The notes below the pieces were generated by a model. That model searched no databases, was not told the origin of the DNA, and worked only from the letters and a program-made list of their open reading frames with translations. A stretch of DNA of 64,000 nucleotides from Allopusillimonas sp048270225 (lineage in GTDB: Bacteria; Pseudomonadota; Gammaproteobacteria; Burkholderiales; Burkholderiaceae_B): assembly GCA_048270225.1 (NCBI GenBank), contig JBLWTG010000012.1, forward strand, positions 1-64,000. The letters are read 5' to 3'. Below, piece by piece: positions 26,952 to 34,604 of this stretch. Every line of letters starts with the position of its first letter. The first letter of the stretch is position 1. The translations under genes and the position numbers were made by a program.

Positions 26952-27006
26952 TACTTATTCCACTCGTGCCATCAGCGCAGCATTCATCGTGGAAGATGGA
27001 AAATCG

Positions 27007-28062
27007 ATGACTGACAAGCCAATCTCCCTGACCTCCGCTCCGCAAGACTACGCCGCCTGGCTGGCTGAACTGAAGGCGCGCATTCACACCGCGCAGCAGC
27101 GTGCGGCGCTGGCGGCCAATCGGGAGTTGGTGGGGCTGTATTGGCGGATCGGTCGTGACATTCTGGAGCGGCAGGCCGAGCAGGGTTGGGGCGCAAAAGT
27201 GATTGAGCGACTGGCGCATGATCTGCGTACCGCCTTCCCAGAGATGAAGGGATTCTCTCCGCGCAACCTCAAGTACATGCGGGCATTTGCCGAGGCCTGG
27301 CCCGATGAGTCATTTGTGCAAGAGGTGCTTGCACAATTGCCCTGGTATCACCAGTTGGCCTTGCTGGACAAGCTGCCTGGCCCCGAAACCCGAAAGTGGT
27401 ACGTTGCCAAGGCCATTGAACACAACTGGTCGCGTAACGTGCTGGTGATGCAGATCGAGTCCCGATTGTTGGAGCGCAGCGGCCAGGCAGTCACCAATTT
27501 CCCGGCTACGCTGCCTGCGCCACAATCCGATCTGGCGCGCGAGTCGATCAAGGATCCGTACCGTCTTGATTTCCTCGGCCTGACCGACGAGGCACAGGAA
27601 AGAGAGATCGAGGGCGCTCTGGTCAGGCACGTTACCGAGTTTTTGTTGGAGCTAGGCGCCGGTTTCGCCTTCGTCGGCCGACAGGTATTGTTGAACGTGG
27701 GTGGCGACGAGTTCTTCATCGACTTGCTGTTTTACCACCTCAAGTTGCGCTGCTATGTGGTGATCGAGTTGAAGGGTGGTAAGTTCAAGCCTGAGCACCT
27801 GGGGCAACTGGGCTTTTACCTGACGGCGGTGGACACGCAGGTGAAGCGCCCAGATGATGGCCCCACTATCGGCCTGTTGCTTTGCAAAGGCAAGAACAAG
27901 GTGGTGGCCGAGTACGCGCTGCGCAATAATGCTCAACCGCTGGGTGTGGCCGAGTACCAACTGGTCGAGTCGCTTCCCGTCGAATTGCAGACCAGCTTGC
28001 CTAGCATTGAGCAGATAGAGCGAGAGCTGGGCAACTCCATGGACGATAGTGCCGAGAAATGA
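27007..28062 (+). CDS. YhcG/DUF1016-family PD-(D/E)XK nuclease
   Basis: A 351-residue protein with the DUF1016 layout: an N-terminal helical domain (VGLYWRIGRDILERQ, GFSPRNLKYMRAFAEAWP, LPWYHQLALLDKL) and a C-terminal nuclease domain of the PD-(D/E)XK type. The catalytic core is FFIDLLFYHLKLRCYVVIELKGG, with Asp, then Glu-x-Lys. YhcG homologues often sit beside restriction-modification or other defence genes, but no methylase is seen here. ATG 27007 has GGA upstream; a GTG at 26989 is also possible. The last codons overlap a small ORF. Confidence 0.88.
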   Translation: MTDKPISLTSAPQDYAAWLAELKARIHTAQQRAALAANRELVGLYWRIGRDILERQAEQGWGAKVIERLAHDLRTAFPEMKGFSPRNLKYMRAFAEAWPDESFVQEVLAQLPWYHQLALLDKLPGPETRKWYVAKAIEHNWSRNVLVMQIESRLLERSGQAVTNFPATLPAPQSDLARESIKDPYRLDFLGLTDEAQEREIEGALVRHVTEFLLELGAGFAFVGRQVLLNVGGDEFFIDLLFYHLKLRCYVVIELKGGKFKPEHLGQLGFYLTAVDTQVKRPDDGPTIGLLLCKGKNKVVAEYALRNNAQPLGVAEYQLVESLPVELQTSLPSIEQIERELGNSMDDSAEK

Positions 28063-28246
28063 TGATATGCCCCAATCCATGCCGCGCTCCGAGCGCAAGC
28101 GGGTTACAACGATAGCCAAACCGATACCCTCCCGGGAATTCCACTGGAGGCGTTTCCAGGGCTTCCCGCAAAGCCCGTGGCCTGATTTCTCCGCGAATTC
28201 CGACATTCAGGACGCTTTGCCAACCGATCAACGTTTAACTGTGTGA
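28049..28246 (+). CDS. Possible small protein linking the nuclease and ParB-like genes
   Basis: A 65-codon frame that starts inside the nuclease gene (14 bp overlap) and ends in a GTGA overlap with the ParB-like gene. That arrangement is what a translationally coupled small gene would show. The peptide is basic at first (RSERKRVTT) and Pro/Trp/Phe rich later; I recognise no family and see no good ribosome binding site. The stretch may simply be non-coding leader, so this is a candidate only. Confidence 0.22.
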   Translation: MPRNDDMPQSMPRSERKRVTTIAKPIPSREFHWRRFQGFPQSPWPDFSANSDIQDALPTDQRLTV

Positions 28247-29112
28247 GTGCACGATTGTCGCAGCCTGTTCCGCCCCCGATCTCCATCAACGAATCGCTTC
28301 GCGCCTATATCGACCCGCTGACTGAAGACGAGTTCGCCGCGTTGGAGCGCAGCCTGCTGGCCGAGGGATGCCGCGATGCGCTGGTGTTGTGGGGCGATGT
28401 GCTGGTGGATGGTCATAACCGCTACAGCATCTGCCAGAAGCACGGTCTGCCGTTCAACGTGACGCAGAACAAGTCCTTTCAAAGCATGGAAGACGTCTAT
28501 CTCTGGATGATCGATAACCATCTGGGGCGTCGAAGCATCTCGGATTTCCAGCGCGGGGCGCTTGCCCTGCGCAAGAAGGAAATCCTGTCCGCAAGGCTGG
28601 CGCAGTCACAGGCGGCGTCCACGGCGCAGGTGGGCGAGCCGTCGTCCATGGAGGCAGAGGCGTCCGAGGTATCGGCGCCGCCGCCCTCGGCCAATCAGCA
28701 GCCGGCCTTGACGCGCGAGGCGCTTGCGCGCGCCGCGCGTGTCAGCAGCGCCACCCTGGGGCAAATCGAAAAAATCCAGAAGGAGGCTGCGCCCGAGCTG
28801 GTGGGGGCGGTCAAGTCGGGGCTGGTGTCCATTAATGCGGCAGCCGCTGTCGCGTCATTGCCCAAGGAGGCGCAGGCGGCAGCCGTGGCTGGCGGCAAGA
28901 AGGAGCTGCGCCAGGTTGCAAAGCAGGTCCGCGAAGCGCGGGCGCCGGCCAGGCCTGACATCCCGCCTTTGCCTGACGACGCTACGCCGGAGCAGCAGGA
29001 AATCCATCGTCTTACTCAACGTCTGGCCGAGCTCACTGAGGAGCGCGATCAGTTGAAGAAAAAAGTGCAGCACCTGACCATCGCCCTGGCCGAGGCCAGG
29101 GGCGCGGGCTAG
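28243..29112 (+). CDS. ParB-like DNA-binding protein (accessory, not the chromosomal ParB)
   Basis: A 289-residue protein. Residues about 14-75 form a ParB/sulfiredoxin-like N-terminal domain with LVDGHNRYSICQKHG, similar to the nucleotide-binding region of ParB and KorB relatives. A helix-turn-helix segment follows (TREALARAARVSSATLGQIEKIQ, about 151-173), then an Ala-rich region and a C-terminal coiled coil (HRLTQRLAELTEERDQLKKK). No ParA is present, so it is not a normal partition pair. Such proteins are typical of plasmids and integrated elements. GTG start taken from position 28243. Confidence 0.8.
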   Translation: MSARLSQPVPPPISINESLRAYIDPLTEDEFAALERSLLAEGCRDALVLWGDVLVDGHNRYSICQKHGLPFNVTQNKSFQSMEDVYLWMIDNHLGRRSISDFQRGALALRKKEILSARLAQSQAASTAQVGEPSSMEAEASEVSAPPPSANQQPALTREALARAARVSSATLGQIEKIQKEAAPELVGAVKSGLVSINAAAAVASLPKEAQAAAVAGGKKELRQVAKQVREARAPARPDIPPLPDDATPEQQEIHRLTQRLAELTEERDQLKKKVQHLTIALAEARGAG

Positions 29113-29152
29113 CACAACGGGCAGCCGGCGAGCGGTGCTGGCGCGCCGTTGC

Positions 29153-29656
29153 TCAGTGCGTGGGTCGTTCGATGATTTCCGCGATGTCGGCAATGCTGCC
29201 CAGGGTTACCAGCACGGGGCTGATGCTTGCCACGGGCGTGGCAGGTTGCCAGACGTAGCGGAATTCCCGCTGATGCCGGAGTGCTTCCGGTTTGGAAAAG
29301 GCAGGCCCCAGCTGGTTGCGCTTGCCGTAGCTGACGCGCGCTTCGATGCCGTGCCAGTCCGGCAGCACGGTCTCGACGGCGGCGTGCATGCGTTCGCTGA
29401 AGGTGACCACGTTATTGATGACCAGACAGGCCTGGGCATCCTCGAACTCATTGAATAGCGCGTCGCTGAGCTGATCCGAAAAGCAGACAAGCAGATAGCT
29501 TCTGTGCGTACCGGCGCCGGGCGCCGCGCCGTCCTGGATCGCGTACTCGCTGGCGGGACGGAGCATGAACTCGCCGTGATTCAGGCTGCGCTCCAGATGC
29601 TGGCGCGTGGAGTAGCGGTAGATCTTGCCGGGAAGTGAGACGTTGATTATTTTCAT
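29153..29656 (-). CDS. Hypothetical protein downstream of argC
   Basis: A 167-residue protein I do not recognise. It begins 10 bp after argC on the same strand, so it is probably co-transcribed. The ATG at 29656 (MKIINVSLPGK) is taken; the frame stays open upstream only because it shadows argC. Features are a YLLVCFSDQLSD stretch and a later FSKPEALRHQREFRYVW. A CFS segment followed by a K..H..E.R pattern is faintly like DUF2971 proteins, but this is too weak to assign. No signal peptide or membrane segment. Confidence 0.7.
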   Translation of the reverse strand: MKIINVSLPGKIYRYSTRQHLERSLNHGEFMLRPASEYAIQDGAAPGAGTHRSYLLVCFSDQLSDALFNEFEDAQACLVINNVVTFSERMHAAVETVLPDWHGIEARVSYGKRNQLGPAFSKPEALRHQREFRYVWQPATPVASISPVLVTLGSIADIAEIIERPTH

Positions 29657-29666
29657 TGAATAGGCG

Positions 29667-30593
29667 TCAGACGCCGGCCATGAGGTTGAGGTTCTGGAGC
29701 GCTGCGCCCGATGCGCCTTTGCCAAGATTGTCGTAGACCGCCGCCAGGGTGAAGCGCGACTGATCGGCATCGGACAGCACATACAGGCTGGCCTTGTTGG
29801 TGCCATTGAGGGCGTCGGGCCGCAGGTATTCGGTGGTGCCCGATTCGAACAGGGGCTGCACGGTGACGTACTCGCTCTGCGCGTAATGCTGGGCGAGTGC
29901 GGCATGCAATCCTTCGATGCCTGGTTTGCCGGCGAGCATGCTGGCATGCAGCGGGATGTACAGCAGTATGCCCTGGGCGTAATCGCCGAGCACGGGCATG
30001 AAATGCGGGGTATGGGTCAGCCCCGAATAATCGCGCATTTCGGGCTGGTGCTTGTGCTTGAGATTGAGCGCATAGCCGCGCAGCGGCGCGATGTCCTGGC
30101 CTTGGGCATGCGCGCCTTCGTATTCGCGTATCATGCCGGCGCCCGCGCCGGAGTAGCCCGATACGGCAAACACGCTGGCCTGGTGGTCGGCGGGCAGCAG
30201 GCCGGCGTTCACCAGCGGGCGCATCAGCAGGATGGCGCCCGTGGGGTAGCAGCCGGGGTTGGAGACGCGGCGGGCCTTGCGGATGTCGGCTTCCTGCTGC
30301 GCGCTGAGTTCTGGCAGGCCATACACCCAGCCGGGCGAGGTGCGGTGCGCGGAGCTGGCGTCGATAATGCGCACGTCGTCGCCGGCCAGGCTGACGGCTT
30401 CGCGCGCGGCATCGTCCGGCAGGCAGAGAATGGTGAAATCGGACGAGTTCATGGCCTGCGCGCGTGCCGGCGCGGATTTGCGGTCTTCGTCGCGCAGCTG
30501 AACCACCTCGAAGCGGGGCGCATGCGCCAGGCGTTCGCGTATCTGCAGGCCAGTGGTGCCGGCGGCCCCGTCGATGAAGACTTTGATGCTCAT
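29667..30593 (-). CDS. argC: N-acetyl-gamma-glutamyl-phosphate reductase, type 2
   Basis: A 308-residue short (type 2) ArgC that reduces N-acetylglutamyl phosphate with NADPH in arginine synthesis. The dinucleotide motif GAAGTTGLQIRERL is near the N-terminus, DASSAHR follows, and the active-site Cys is in SNPGCYPTGAI. C-terminal GTNKASLYV is also typical. No other arginine gene is nearby. Confidence 0.95.
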   Translation of the reverse strand: MSIKVFIDGAAGTTGLQIRERLAHAPRFEVVQLRDEDRKSAPARAQAMNSSDFTILCLPDDAAREAVSLAGDDVRIIDASSAHRTSPGWVYGLPELSAQQEADIRKARRVSNPGCYPTGAILLMRPLVNAGLLPADHQASVFAVSGYSGAGAGMIREYEGAHAQGQDIAPLRGYALNLKHKHQPEMRDYSGLTHTPHFMPVLGDYAQGILLYIPLHASMLAGKPGIEGLHAALAQHYAQSEYVTVQPLFESGTTEYLRPDALNGTNKASLYVLSDADQSRFTLAAVYDNLGKGASGAALQNLNLMAGV

Positions 30594-30656
30594 GATCTGG
30601 ACTCCTTGGCGGGCAGGCCGGCTTCCGACAAGGAGCGGTCGCGTGCGCGCTGGCCT

Positions 30657-31844
30657 TTATTGTATCGTCCGCGCGCGGCCGGCGAGTCTTCCGATGATGG
30701 CCATGATCAGCGACAGGGCAACGCAGCAGGTCAGCGGCAGCGTCCATCCGCCGGAATGATCGTGCAGCAGGCCGATCAGGGGCGGGCCGGACGCGGCGAG
30801 CGAGTAGCCGATGCATTGCGCCATGCCGGACAGGGCCGCGGCCTGGGCGGCATTGGAGACGCGCAGGCTCATGAAGATCAGGCTCAGGATGACGCCTGCG
30901 CCGGTGCCCGCGCCAAACAGCAGCGTCCAGACGGCGGCCCATTGCGGCAGCAGGATCAGCCCGAGCAAACCCGTCATGGTCAGCAGCGAGGTCAGGAGCA
31001 CAACGGCTTGCTGGTTTTTCATGCGGCCGACGAAGGGCGCCAGTATCAGGCCGGGAATGGCGGAGGCGAGCTGCATAAAGCCATGCAGCGAGCCCGCCTG
31101 GCTGGCGGAAAAGCCCGCGTTGGTGAGGATGGCGGGCAGCCAGCCGATCAGCACATAGAACAGAAAAGAGTTCAGGCCCATGTAGAGCGTGACCTGCCAG
31201 GCCAGAGGCGCGTGCCAGATGCGTCCGCCGTGGGGCGGCGTACTGGTGCTGCGCGCGGGCGCGGTACGGCCCGAGAGCTGCGGAAACCAGCATAGCAGGG
31301 AGAGCAGGGGCAGGATGATCATGGCGCCGAGCGCAACAGGCCAACCCGCGCCGTGCAGGTTGGCGATGGGCACTGCCAGCGCGGAAGCCAGTGCGGCGGC
31401 AGCGCCCATGGTGACGGCGTAGGCGCCGGTGAGCACGGCAATGCGCCGGGGAAAGTCCCGTTTCAGCAGGCTGGGCAGCAGGACATTGCCCACGGCGATC
31501 GATGAGCCAATCATCCAGGTGCCGAGATACAAACACCAGACCGGGCCCAGCGAGCGTAGGGCGATGCCGACGGCAAGCACTACCAGCGCACCGAACAGTG
31601 TGCGCTCCAGTCCGTATTCGCGTGCGATGAGCGCCGAGAAGGGAGAAATGGCGGAGAACGCCAGCAGCGGCAGGGTGGTCAGCAGGCCGGCCTGTGCGGT
31701 GCTCAGGGCAAAGGCGCTCTGGATCATGGACAGCACCGGCGCGACGCCGGTGATGGGCGCGCGCAGGGTGGCGGCAATCAGTAAAATTCCCGCGATAAGC
31801 AGCACTGGGCTGGCGTTGCGGTAAGCGGGGTGTCGGGCAGTCAT
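30657..31844 (-). CDS. MFS transporter of the CynX/NimT family
   Basis: A 395-residue major-facilitator protein with 12 predicted helices. The first helix region reads LLIAGILLIAATLRAPITGVAPVL, characteristic of the CynX/NimT (cyanate, 2-nitroimidazole) branch. Members are efflux pumps with diverse substrates. It diverges from an AraC regulator across a 99-bp region with an inverted repeat, the usual transporter/regulator pair. ATG 31844 (MTARHPAYRN) is preferred to an ATG 14 codons upstream. Confidence 0.85.
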   Translation of the reverse strand: MTARHPAYRNASPVLLIAGILLIAATLRAPITGVAPVLSMIQSAFALSTAQAGLLTTLPLLAFSAISPFSALIAREYGLERTLFGALVVLAVGIALRSLGPVWCLYLGTWMIGSSIAVGNVLLPSLLKRDFPRRIAVLTGAYAVTMGAAAALASALAVPIANLHGAGWPVALGAMIILPLLSLLCWFPQLSGRTAPARSTSTPPHGGRIWHAPLAWQVTLYMGLNSFLFYVLIGWLPAILTNAGFSASQAGSLHGFMQLASAIPGLILAPFVGRMKNQQAVVLLTSLLTMTGLLGLILLPQWAAVWTLLFGAGTGAGVILSLIFMSLRVSNAAQAAALSGMAQCIGYSLAASGPPLIGLLHDHSGGWTLPLTCCVALSLIMAIIGRLAGRARTIQ

Positions 31845-31903
31845 GGAAAGCAAACCTGGAAATACTTCAGGCCCCACGATACCCATGTGGCGAGCAAAAT
31901 AAC

Positions 31904-31930
31904 TTAGCTATAATGACAGCTTATCGCTAA
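31904..31930. promoter_or_regulatory. Inverted repeat between the MFS transporter and araC-type gene
   Basis: TTAGCTATAA (31904-31913) is matched at 9 of 10 positions by the inverse of TTATCGCTAA (31921-31930), with a 7-bp spacer. It lies 60 bp before the transporter start and 14 bp before the regulator start, and covers a TATAAT (31909-31914) that could serve the regulator. A plausible autoregulatory operator. Confidence 0.45.
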
Positions 31931-31943
31931 ATCCAGCCAATCT

Positions 31944-32750
31944 GTGCAAAACAGGCCAGTTCCCCTTGCTCCCCCGCAATTCGATCCCGACCAGGTGGCC
32001 AGCCCTGCTGTCGCCCTGCGGCTGGAGCTTGCCGATAACGCCAGCGAAATCCCCATACATCAGCACAAGAAAGGCCAGTTGATTTTTGCGCTCAAGGGTG
32101 GGGTGATCTGTGAAGTGCCCGATGCGCTCTGGATGGTGCCGCCCAATTGCGCGGTCTGGGTGCCGGGCGGCATGCCGCACAGCAACCGGGCCACTGCAAA
32201 CGCCAGGCTGTATTTTCTGTTTGTGGACCCGGATGCGGCACGGATGCCGCAGGCCTGCTGTACGCTGGTCATCAGCCCTTTGCTGCGGGAGCTTATCCTG
32301 CATCTGGCAGATCAGCCTCGCATGTATGCGCCAGACAGCGCGCTTGGTCGCCTGGCGCGCGTCGCTCTGGACGAGCTTGAGCACATGCCGGTCGAGCAGC
32401 TGCATCTGCCGATTTCGGACGAGCCGCGCGTCCGGGCTATTGCTCACGCGCTGGCCGACAATCCGGCAGACCGCAGCACGCTGGCGCAGTGGGGGCGCCG
32501 TTTTGCGATGAGCGAACGCACGCTGACGCGCCTGGTGCGCAAGGAAACCGGGCTGAGCTTCGGGCGCTGGCGCCAGCAACTGCAACTGATTATTGCCCTG
32601 CGGCAGTTATCGGCCGGAGCATCGGTGCAGCAGGTGTCCGGGGAGCTCGGCTATGAATCTGTCACGGCCTTCATCACCATGTTCAAGAAATCCCTGGGCC
32701 AGCCGCCTGCGCGCTATTTTGCGTCCATGGCCAGGCGAGGGCAGGCATAA
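31944..32750 (+). CDS. AraC-family transcriptional regulator
   Basis: A 268-residue regulator. The N-terminal cupin domain (HQHKKGQLIFALKGGVICEV, WMVPPNCAVWVPGGMPH) is followed by two C-terminal helix-turn-helix motifs (TLAQWGRRFAMSERTLTRLVRKE and VQQVSGELGYESVTAFITMFKKSLG). It is of the type found next to CynX/NimT transporters and probably controls that gene. The start is a GTG at 31944, with a possible operator directly upstream. Confidence 0.9.
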   Translation: MQNRPVPLAPPQFDPDQVASPAVALRLELADNASEIPIHQHKKGQLIFALKGGVICEVPDALWMVPPNCAVWVPGGMPHSNRATANARLYFLFVDPDAARMPQACCTLVISPLLRELILHLADQPRMYAPDSALGRLARVALDELEHMPVEQLHLPISDEPRVRAIAHALADNPADRSTLAQWGRRFAMSERTLTRLVRKETGLSFGRWRQQLQLIIALRQLSAGASVQQVSGELGYESVTAFITMFKKSLGQPPARYFASMARRGQA

Positions 32751-32906
32751 GGCTCGACGTTCAGGCCAGCGCATCGTCCTTTTATATTCCCCACCTATAT
32801 TCTTATTTCCGGAATGGCGTATTCCCCTGGTTGCGGCGTGGCTTCGCCTGCATTCAGTCCTGAAATAGTCCACAATAATCGTTTCATGTTGTTTGCTGGA
32901 TATTCA

Positions 32907-34109
32907 ATGACCCGCATTGTCCTTTTCGAAAATATTCACCCCAGTGCCAAGGAAGTTTTCTCAGCCGCCGGCTTCGATGATGTCGTCACGCACGCCTCGG
33001 CGCTGCCGCCGGATCAGCTGGGCGCGGCCGTGCGCGGCGCCCAGGTGCTGGGCATCCGTTCCCGTACCCAGCTTGACGCCAAGGTACTTGCCCAGGCGCA
33101 AGACCTGCAGGTGGTCGGCTGTTTCTGCATAGGCACCAACCAGGTCGATCTGGACACTGCCATGCTGCGCGGGGTGCCGGTCTTCAATGCGCCTTTTTCC
33201 AACACACGGTCGGTTGCCGAGCTGGTATTGGGCGAGGCCATCCTGCTGCTGCGCCGCATCCCCGAGAAAAACGACCGCGTACACCACGGTTTCTGGGACA
33301 AGACGGCCGATGGCGCCTTCGAGGCGCGCGGCAAGACACTGGGCATCATCGGCTACGGCAATATTGGTTCGCAGGTGGGTACGCTGGCCGAGTCGGCCGG
33401 CATGCGCGTCATGTTTCATGATGTCGAGGCCAAGCTGCCGCTGGGCAACGCCCGGGCCACCACCTCGCTCGAAAAGCTGCTGGCGCAGTCCGATGTGGTC
33501 ACTCTGCATGTGCCGGGGGGCAAGTCCACCGAAAACATCATCAACGCCACAACCTTGCGCGCCATGAAAAAAGGCGCCATTCTCATCAACGCCTCGCGCG
33601 GCACGGTGGTCGACATCGAGGCCTTGCGCGATGCGCTCGATTCCGGCCATCTGTCGGGTGCGGCGCTGGATGTGTTTCCTGTTGAGCCCAAGAGCCGCGA
33701 CGAAGCGCTGGCCAGCCCACTGATCGGCCTGCGCAACGTCATCCTCACGCCCCACATCGGCGGCAGCACCCAGGAATCCCAGGAGAACATCGGCCGTGAA
33801 GTGGCCGAGAAACTCTCCCGTTTTCTGCTGAGCGGCACCACCAAGGGCGCAGTCAATTTCCCCGAGATCTCCTACCAGGAGCAGATCGGCACCGCCCGTA
33901 TTCTGCATGTGCACCGCAATCTGCCGGGCGCCATGGGTACGCTCAGCAATCTCATGGCCGAGCATGGCCTGAACATCGTCAGCCAGCAGTTGCAGACACG
34001 CGGCCAGATCGGCTATGTGATTTCCGACGTCGAGGGCGAGGTGGACGACAAGATCATGTCCTTGCTGCGCGAGCATCCGATTACGGTGCGTTGCGAGCTG
34101 GTCAAGTAG
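32907..34109 (+). CDS. serA: D-3-phosphoglycerate dehydrogenase
   Basis: A 400-residue SerA of the E. coli type (substrate and NAD domains plus a C-terminal ACT domain). It oxidises 3-phosphoglycerate in serine synthesis. NAD motif GYGNIGSQVG; catalytic region NASRGTVVDIEAL; HIGGSTQESQENIG. The ACT domain (RNLPGAMGTLSNLMAEHGLN) is the serine feedback site. ATG 32907 (MTRIVLFENIH) is taken because the upstream extension does not look like protein. The 156-bp leader is A+T rich. Confidence 0.94.
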   Translation: MTRIVLFENIHPSAKEVFSAAGFDDVVTHASALPPDQLGAAVRGAQVLGIRSRTQLDAKVLAQAQDLQVVGCFCIGTNQVDLDTAMLRGVPVFNAPFSNTRSVAELVLGEAILLLRRIPEKNDRVHHGFWDKTADGAFEARGKTLGIIGYGNIGSQVGTLAESAGMRVMFHDVEAKLPLGNARATTSLEKLLAQSDVVTLHVPGGKSTENIINATTLRAMKKGAILINASRGTVVDIEALRDALDSGHLSGAALDVFPVEPKSRDEALASPLIGLRNVILTPHIGGSTQESQENIGREVAEKLSRFLLSGTTKGAVNFPEISYQEQIGTARILHVHRNLPGAMGTLSNLMAEHGLNIVSQQLQTRGQIGYVISDVEGEVDDKIMSLLREHPITVRCELVK

Positions 34110-34118
34110 TTCGCCAGG

Positions 34119-34144
34119 GCCGCCGCGCCAGGTTGCGCGGTGGC
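34119..34144. terminator. G+C-rich stem-loop between convergent serA and nsrR
   Basis: GCCGCCGCGC (34119-34128) pairs with GCGCGGTGGC (34135-34144), 10 bp with one G-T wobble and a 6-nt loop. It lies between the stops of serA (34109) and nsrR (34151). No T-tract follows, so it may be a shared bidirectional terminator of moderate strength. Confidence 0.4.
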
Positions 34145-34150
34145 GCCTGC

Positions 34151-34600
34151 TCAGGCTTTCACAAAATGAACAGGCTGTTCGCCTGGCGTTGAGGCGCAGG
34201 CAGGCACATCGATGATGTCGGACAGCGTATAGCCGTCCAGATGCTGCATGAAAACGCCCATGGCGCCCTGGAGAATGCCCGTCAGGCCGCAGGCGCCGCT
34301 CAGCGAACAGCTGTTGTCCGGGCCCAGGCATTCCACCAGCGCCAGCTCGTTCTCGGTATCGCGCACCACGGCGCCCAGATTGATTTTTTCCGGCGGCATG
34401 GCCAGGCGCATGCCGCCATGCTTGCCGCGGACGGTTTCAAGCCAGCCGTGCGTGGCCAGTTTGTGGGTAATCTTCATCAAATGCGGTTCTGAAATACCAT
34501 AGGCCTGTGCGATCTCGGCAATCGTGCACAAGCGTTCGGGATGCCTGCCCACGTACATGAGCAGTCGCATCGCGTAGTCTGTCATTGAAGTCAGGCGCAT
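34151..34600 (-). CDS. nsrR: Rrf2-family nitric-oxide sensor NsrR
   Basis: A 149-residue Rrf2 repressor starting MRLTSMTDYAMRLLMYVG. The winged helix (CTIAEIAQAYGISEPHLMKITHKL) precedes three cysteines in CLGPDNSCSLSGACGL that would hold an Fe-S cluster, destroyed by NO. It is the last gene of the operon, 4 bp after nnrS, and a good NsrR box lies before the first gene, so the operon is probably self-regulated. Confidence 0.92.
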   Translation of the reverse strand: MRLTSMTDYAMRLLMYVGRHPERLCTIAEIAQAYGISEPHLMKITHKLATHGWLETVRGKHGGMRLAMPPEKINLGAVVRDTENELALVECLGPDNSCSLSGACGLTGILQGAMGVFMQHLDGYTLSDIIDVPACASTPGEQPVHFVKA

Positions 34601-34604
34601 GGGC

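Noticed and set aside
28243..29112. Chromosomal ParB of the replication origin region
   Set aside because: No parA, rsmG or mnmG neighbour and no parS-like site seen; the domain layout is that of accessory ParB-like proteins.
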